Assembly: GCA_019614645.1 (NCBI GenBank)
Contig: JABWDB010000013.1
Span: 6,835,501-6,899,500, forward strand
Origin: Stratiolaelaps scimitus
Lineage: Eukaryota; Arthropoda; Arachnida; Mesostigmata; Laelapidae
Direction: 5' to 3'
DNA: 64,000 bases
The notes below the pieces were generated by a model that saw only the letters and a program-made list of their open reading frames with translations, did no database searches and had not been told where the DNA came from. This document shows positions 59,701-64,000 of the stretch, one piece after another. The position numbers and the translations under genes are program-made. Within the stretch, counting starts at the first letter, position 1. Every line of letters begins with the position of its first letter.

Positions 59701-62138
59701 ACCTAGCAAAAAAAAAACAGGTGCCTGTTGACAGGAACATTTTCTCTTCGGTTTTCGGAGTGCGTTTACCTATTATTGCTATAAACACCCTGTATAGCAC
59801 TGTAGTACATTACGAGGTGTGCACACATTTTTCTTTTAGCAAAATAGTTTGAATGAAGAATAATAATTGCTTAGATGTACTCCGAATTGCTAACGCTCGA
59901 AAAATGCCCATCAAATACATTGAGTATCGTTTATTTTGCTGGTATATTTACCTGTTCCGAGATGCCAAATTGCTCCATGTTATTGAGCGCCTCCTTGACA
60001 ACGGCGAGGAACTTCAGCTTTCCAACGGTGATCTGGCTGAAGGAGACCTTCATCTCAAAGGTCGATGTGGATGGTGTGATATGCTAAATAGCAGAGACGA
60101 AGCTCACCATTATTTTCCAGGGTTACGAGTGTAACGAGTTTGTTGTTACAGTTCAATCATAGACTCACAATATTGCGCGTACATATACACCGAAGAAGAG
60201 CTTGATTAAATTACCTATATCATCGACATATCGAACCACACCTGATATCATAATATAGGTGGTTATTTGTGTTTCAATCGATCGGTAGATCTCCATGAAT
60301 CGCATTCTCACAACCTTGAGCTGGCGGCTACTTACGACGAGATCCTTGTTCATGACGGCAGCCATGTTGACGTAAGCGATCGGTACATATTTGTTCTGGC
60401 GGGTCAGCTTTAGTAGTGGGATGATTTCCGCAAACAGTGAATTGATCGGCATCGCATGCGGTGTCGCCATGAGGCACACGGTCACCGTTGACGGGAGATG
60501 TGTGTACGGCCTCTCTTCGACGTCCTACGAGCGGAAGATCACATTAGGGATTAGAACGTGAAGCGATCGAGATGATCCTCAGAAATCGATTTGCGTAGGG
60601 GCAGTACATTGATCTAGTGACACTTCGTCCTGATGTCGCGTACCTTAGATCTGGCTGACTCTTTCCCCTTCGCTGGCTCCTTTGTCCTCTTCGGCGAGCC
60701 TTCAGCAGTCGATGACGATCCCTTCTCATTGCCACCAATAAGGGAAACAACCTCAGGCTTCGGCAGTGCATAGCGCGAAAGGCGAACAGAGTGTCCTGCA
60801 GCGGTCGGGGAAGAGGTCAGATTTAGGGGGTCCACGGCAGAGGCGGAGGGTAACCGCGACTCAAGGAACACGTGGAGGTAAAGAGTGCCATTGCGTCTCA
60901 CCGAAAGCGGTACATCGAAGCGCTTCAGACTCCTAGAACACAATGGGTAAGATCTATAAATAACTTGGCTTCGAGTAACGGTACAAGTTTGTCAGCGAGT
61001 TCAACTCGCATTCGAGGTACCGATTGGCGCAAAAATTACGGGTATTGTCGTCCAGCGCGAGAACGTTAGCGTGAGATCGTAACACGTCGACGGCCTTGGC
61101 AGGCAGAGCTAATACAAGTGGTGAACAACGAATCAGCGCACTCTAAATGGCTACTTGAGTATGGTATTAATCTAATCCAAGCATACCCTTGTTATGGGAT
61201 AGCGAAAAACTTCTCGGCCAGCGACGATATTTGCAGAAATGTTTTGTTAAGCCCGCGGAACAAAGGCCACGTAATAATCGTTGTCTGCAAAGTTCCATGC
61301 TAAATTGATACTCACAAATCTGGGGTCGTCTGCGTGACATCAAAATCGTTTTCGTTTAAGATAATTTGATGCTTTCCGCTTCGAATACGCGATGGTTTCT
61401 CCTCTGTGGCGACGACCATTACCAACTGAAAATCGTTTATTCAAATTATAAAGTTCAACAGAGTTCCTTTGTCTATATACCCGCTCCTCGTTTATTCATA
61501 CTCACGTGAGTTAATTATACAATACATGCACATTAGTATTACATATATATGACGTTCCCTGTAGACCAAGCTAGATATACATATGGCTCGGTGTGCGGTA
61601 AAAATCGGGGTCGATTGCTATACTTCGGAGCAAGCTCAAATTGCGCAGATTTTTATCACTTATACTTAGTTGCTGGAAAACAATCACATTGAACTTGCCG
61701 AATTGAATATATATATATATATATATATTGTTGTTCAGCTGATTTGATTCCAAAATTGACAAACAGAGAACTACTACTCTTGTTAAATTGAACGGGCAAA
61801 AATTACAACTCCAAATTGCTGTCGACCTGACCGCTCGGACTTAGCGAAAATAATGAACATCTATGTCGTATTATTATCCTGTCAATCTGTCGCTGTTAAT
61901 GTTAGCAGAAACTCCATAGGTTCATTAATCATTTCACTGCATTTGGCTGCAATCATACCTGGTGTTTTAGGTCCCCCTTTTTTCGCCAAGCCGGCTGAAG
62001 ACATGTCTCTGGATTGATGTCGTTGCATTCAGCAGGGTTGTAGATCTTGTACATTGTATACATGGAACTGCCGATATAGCCTAGAAATATGACTGCCACT
62101 ACGCCGCCGAGTGATAGCCCACCCGGTAAAAGACCCAT
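53735..62138 (-). CDS. CLPTM1L: CLPTM1L-like multi-pass membrane protein (cleft lip and palate transmembrane protein 1-like)
   Basis: Eleven coding exons on the minus strand: 62138-61959, 61425-61316, 60932-60644, 60524-60336, 60083-59952, 59573-59493, 57239-57132, 56869-56720, 55149-55016, 54392-54272, 53947-53735. All phases agree and give 568 aa (human CLPTM1L 538). An N-terminal membrane anchor (GVVAVIFLGYIGSSMYTMY) is followed by a lumenal domain (RRNGTLYLHVFLE, KYVPIAYVN) and membrane segments from about residue 312 (SLALLLTTILVSALH), through LSYILLPLSIGGAIYSLY and ANGVYAFGFLLMLPQLFLNY. The signature FNTFIDDLFAFIIHMPTAHR is near the end. Family members are ER/Golgi proteins; CLPTM1L is reported as a scramblase for glucosaminyl-PI in GPI-anchor synthesis. 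One intron holds a sense-strand LINE fragment, and another a mariner carrying a SINE. The exon 7 donor is a weak GTTGGC. Confidence 0.94.
55342..56466 (-). mobile_element. 5'-truncated non-LTR retrotransposon (reverse transcriptase C-terminal half)
   Basis: One open frame of 374 codons on the minus strand. TTGFAQGDNLSPLLFSLLIS (near residue 33) is RT motif B and YADDLVMY (near residue 70) the catalytic motif C. The thumb region follows, and the end has a Cys/His cluster (CKCKFCGSKCCKYHAGEC, near residue 340) like the C-terminal zinc knuckle of several LINE clades. The endonuclease and first RT motifs are absent. The lack of stops suggests a fairly recent insertion. It lies in a CLPTM1L intron in the same orientation as the gene, and its truncated end meets a perfect hairpin at 56464-56514. 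Confidence 0.88.
56464..56514. repeat. Perfect 23-bp hairpin at the LINE truncation point
   Basis: Arms 56464-56486 and 56492-56514 (beginning CAAGATTAACGATGTACAAT) are exact complements around GTGAA. The 5'-truncated end of the LINE frame lies at its left edge. A second hairpin follows at 56563-56597. Confidence 0.97.
56563..56597. repeat. Perfect 14-bp hairpin
   Basis: TTGGTTATCCGCTG (56563-56576) pairs exactly with 56584-56597 around CATTTGC. It lies within 50 bp of the hairpin at 56464, in the same CLPTM1L intron. Confidence 0.95.
57265..58710 (-). mobile_element. Full-span but inactive mariner transposon, interrupted by a SINE
   Basis: It is flanked by TA (57263-57264, 58711-58712) with imperfect terminal inverted repeats (TTAGATTGAGGCATAA at left; complement of TTAGGTTGAGGTATAA at right). 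Minus-strand frames carry transposase segments in order: N-terminal helix-turn-helix pieces (CQTQRELAETVGCDQTTFGR), GIVTVDEKWCLY with the first catalytic Asp, and LPNDNARPHTT with the second. The rest of the catalytic core is broken by a deletion and by the SINE at 57546-57710. Without the SINE it is about 1.28 kb, normal for mariner. It lies in the CLPTM1L intron between exons 6 and 7. The 559-bp element at 32524 is its deletion derivative. Confidence 0.92.
57546..57710 (-). repeat. tRNA-derived SINE nested in the mariner
   Basis: Full-length reverse-strand copy: TTTACC-type tail, body, B-box (GGTTCGAGCCCCGCTGCGTG on the minus strand), anticodon-type hairpin, and A-box head (GCGCGGTGGCTTGGACGG). 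CAAGGT flanks both sides as a probable target-site duplication. The uninterrupted mariner relative at 32524 shows the empty site, so the insertion boundaries are well supported. Confidence 0.9.
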
Positions 62139-63268
62139 TGTACAGGAGTTGGTGTTTCGTCCGTGCCAACGACGAGCGACTTCGACGAGATTGGAAAATC
62201 AGACCTGTCAGATACAGTACGTGGTTACCAGTGAATAATTACGAAAGTGACATGGTTCAGTCAGGACTGCCTATGTATGTGATTTGTACGTACCCGTGAC
62301 CAATGGGGATGATACGGGCCACAATTAAATCCTGTAGCATCATTCCTATTTATATTGCGAACACTCCAGCCAGTGCCTTGCTGGAGACTCACTACATCTC
62401 CAGCAAGGCACTAGCTGCTTTGGTGGCATTCTCAAATCTTCAAAAGGTGTGATCGCTTGAAATATTATAGTAGGACTACCAGCGATGAGAAACGACACTC
62501 GGGTGGATACTGGTTGTTTGTTATTATATTGTAGGCATCCAGCAGAAGCATAAGTTAATCTAGGAATGTCTTCGGAGTCTACCTATAACATAAAGTGGAG
62601 TTAATTTTCAATTGGTTGTGTGGCCCGTGGCTCTAAACCTGACTTAGGAGTCAACACTTGATGAGGTATATATATATATATATATGTATGGGTAAATATC
62701 GGCAGTGCAGGCGGCAATGCAAGAGGAAATTCTGAGGAAACAATGGTGTCGCCGCCTCGATTCGTCATAGACTGGAGCCAATCGACGGTGTCATCAGTCA
62801 ATCTTCATCCCTCGCAAACTCTACAACTTTTATCTATATCTACTCTTCTGTTTTACATGTAGCCAGTCCAGACCCCGTTCACTCCAATAGTAAATGGATG
62901 GCAGCTAACTTACCACCAAGCTGTCAATTGGAGCCAAAAAGGATTCGATCACAAGGCGGCGAACAGTTCGAATACAATTTGTTCACACGCTTAAGTAGAT
63001 CTTCGAGAGACTGGCGCAAGCGGTTATTCGTGCACTGAATAGCTGAATCTTGTTATCGTTCCATTTACATTGTTTGACCATAAATTTACATCGATCATTA
63101 GTCGCTATGAGCTAAACACACTTCGTACGAAAACCGTCACGAATTTGTCTCCGGGGGTCCACAATTACAACGTATCCTGTGTATTGTGATCGCAACCCTA
63201 CATATCGTCAGCTGATCTGCTCCACTCAGTCGACCTCCTCATCAGACGAAAGAACGTCAGAATTTCAG
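62139..63268. other. Upstream region of CLPTM1L and spacer to the last gene
   Basis: It should hold the CLPTM1L promoter. It contains a perfect 16-bp hairpin (62372-62387 with 62397-62412, loop CTCACTACA) and a short (TA)n at 62666-62684. No coding exon is supported. An upstream exon of the gene at 63269 may lie here, but I cannot define it. Confidence 0.45.
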
Positions 63269-63837
63269 AAGTTGCCTTCACTATTTCGTGTCTGTTGAGA
63301 TTTGTCAGCCAGAGGTTGGCTTCCCCGGCGACGACGGTATCAACGGGCGAGCTTCAACCATCAGTGAGCGTCCACACATGCGGCTCTCGCCGCAATGAAT
63401 TTCCAGAGCGAACTCAGGTCTCTCCGGCGAAACTGAGAGAGCTCAACCGCGCTTTGGATAGCCAGGTAACTATGTAGTATCTATTCACCTGAATAGGCTT
63501 CTGATTACGTCCGCAAAATCAAAGCGATAATTTCATTGTTGCGGCCGGCGATTTCTCTCCGTGTGTTGTTGACAACGGCATGTTGTGGGTCTCTTGTCGT
63601 CTGACGTGTCGTTAACTTGCGGCGCTCACAGCCACTGCCGTGGATTGCTAACGGCACCAGCTGATCGAGCGGTACGAGGCCGCTCTCGTGAAAACAAACC
63701 CTATGGGCGACCCTCACCCGTACGGATTCTCTGTGCCCTTTCCCAGCCGCGCGCCAACACCTCGGCGAGACTGGGTATCGGATAGTGGCTGGTGGCCGTC
63801 GGCGCTAAGCTCCCGGCGGCAAGGAACTATTTTCTAA
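63269..63837 (+). CDS. Two 3' exons of an unidentified gene
   Basis: Candidate exons 63269-63465 and 63661-63837. The first follows AATTTCAG, opens with a two-base phase and runs 65 codons to a GTAACT donor. The second starts after GGCACCAG in the same phase and ends at TAA 63835-63837. Joined they give about 124 aa with a Ser/Thr-rich part (RLASPATTVSTGEL), a helix-prone linker across the splice (KLRELNRALDSQ then LIERYEAALVKTN) and a Pro/Arg/Trp-rich end. I do not recognise the family. The upstream exon with the start codon is not visible. Consistent phase and splice sites support a real gene; the absence of homology leaves doubt. Confidence 0.45.
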
Positions 63838-64000
63838 TAGAAGAAAGTAAGTAGATAATCAACACAATTGCCATGTCCCGAGCAATTCCAAGTGTCCAAT
63901 TGCGTATTTAGCTACGTGTCATCACAATGCAGGCTATAGCGATTCATTTAAACAATAGGATAGACACAAAACGAATGTTATGTCAAACAAAACAACGTTC

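Noticed and set aside
1..64000. CRISPR arrays, operons, rRNA genes
   Set aside because: No regularly spaced repeats with unique spacers, no rRNA-like conserved blocks, and the intron-rich genes make a prokaryotic reading untenable.

Overview
The window is a eukaryotic nuclear segment. Real genes are split into short exons with GT-AG introns, the spaces between them are AT-rich with many (TA)n microsatellites, and mariner DNA transposons, non-LTR retrotransposon fragments and a tRNA-derived SINE are scattered through introns and intergenic DNA. Gene content is animal. An arthropod, possibly a mite, is my best guess, but nothing in the sequence proves the lineage.

Layout. 2-229: apparent last exon of an unidentified + strand gene entering from the left. 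3979-35051: three tandem, same-strand genes of the MTM1/MTMR1/MTMR2 myotubularin class (copy A 3979-9954, copy B 15243-24459, copy C 27121-35051), with matching exon structure but strongly diverged protein sequence. Copy B carries Asp-to-Asn in the CX5R loop. Its catalytic exon is nearly identical to that of copy C, which suggests gene conversion. 38338-40080: a cluster of two abutting large inverted repeats. 40483-44285 (-): API5/AAC-11 in seven coding exons. 45204-46154 (+): an intronless ELP4 (Elongator subunit 4), divergent from API5. 49240-51339 (+): a four-exon gene for an acidic, disordered protein ending in a Cys/His zinc-finger-like motif, not recognised. 53735-62138 (-): CLPTM1L-like membrane protein in eleven exons; its introns hold a LINE reverse transcriptase fragment and a mariner that itself contains a SINE. 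63269-63837 (+): two apparent 3' exons of an unidentified gene.

Functional links. The three myotubularins would act on PI3P and PI(3,5)P2 at endosomes, with copy B a candidate catalytically altered partner. API5, ELP4 and CLPTM1L are housekeeping-type genes with no obvious pathway link to each other. Exon boundaries were set by reading splice sites, keeping frame, and comparing with what I know of each family; no alignment or transcript data were available. The best leads are the triplicated myotubularin locus (pseudo-phosphatase-like copy, converted catalytic exon, GC-AG intron), the nested palindromes at 38-40 kb, and a recurring set of perfect hairpins that may be template-switch scars.
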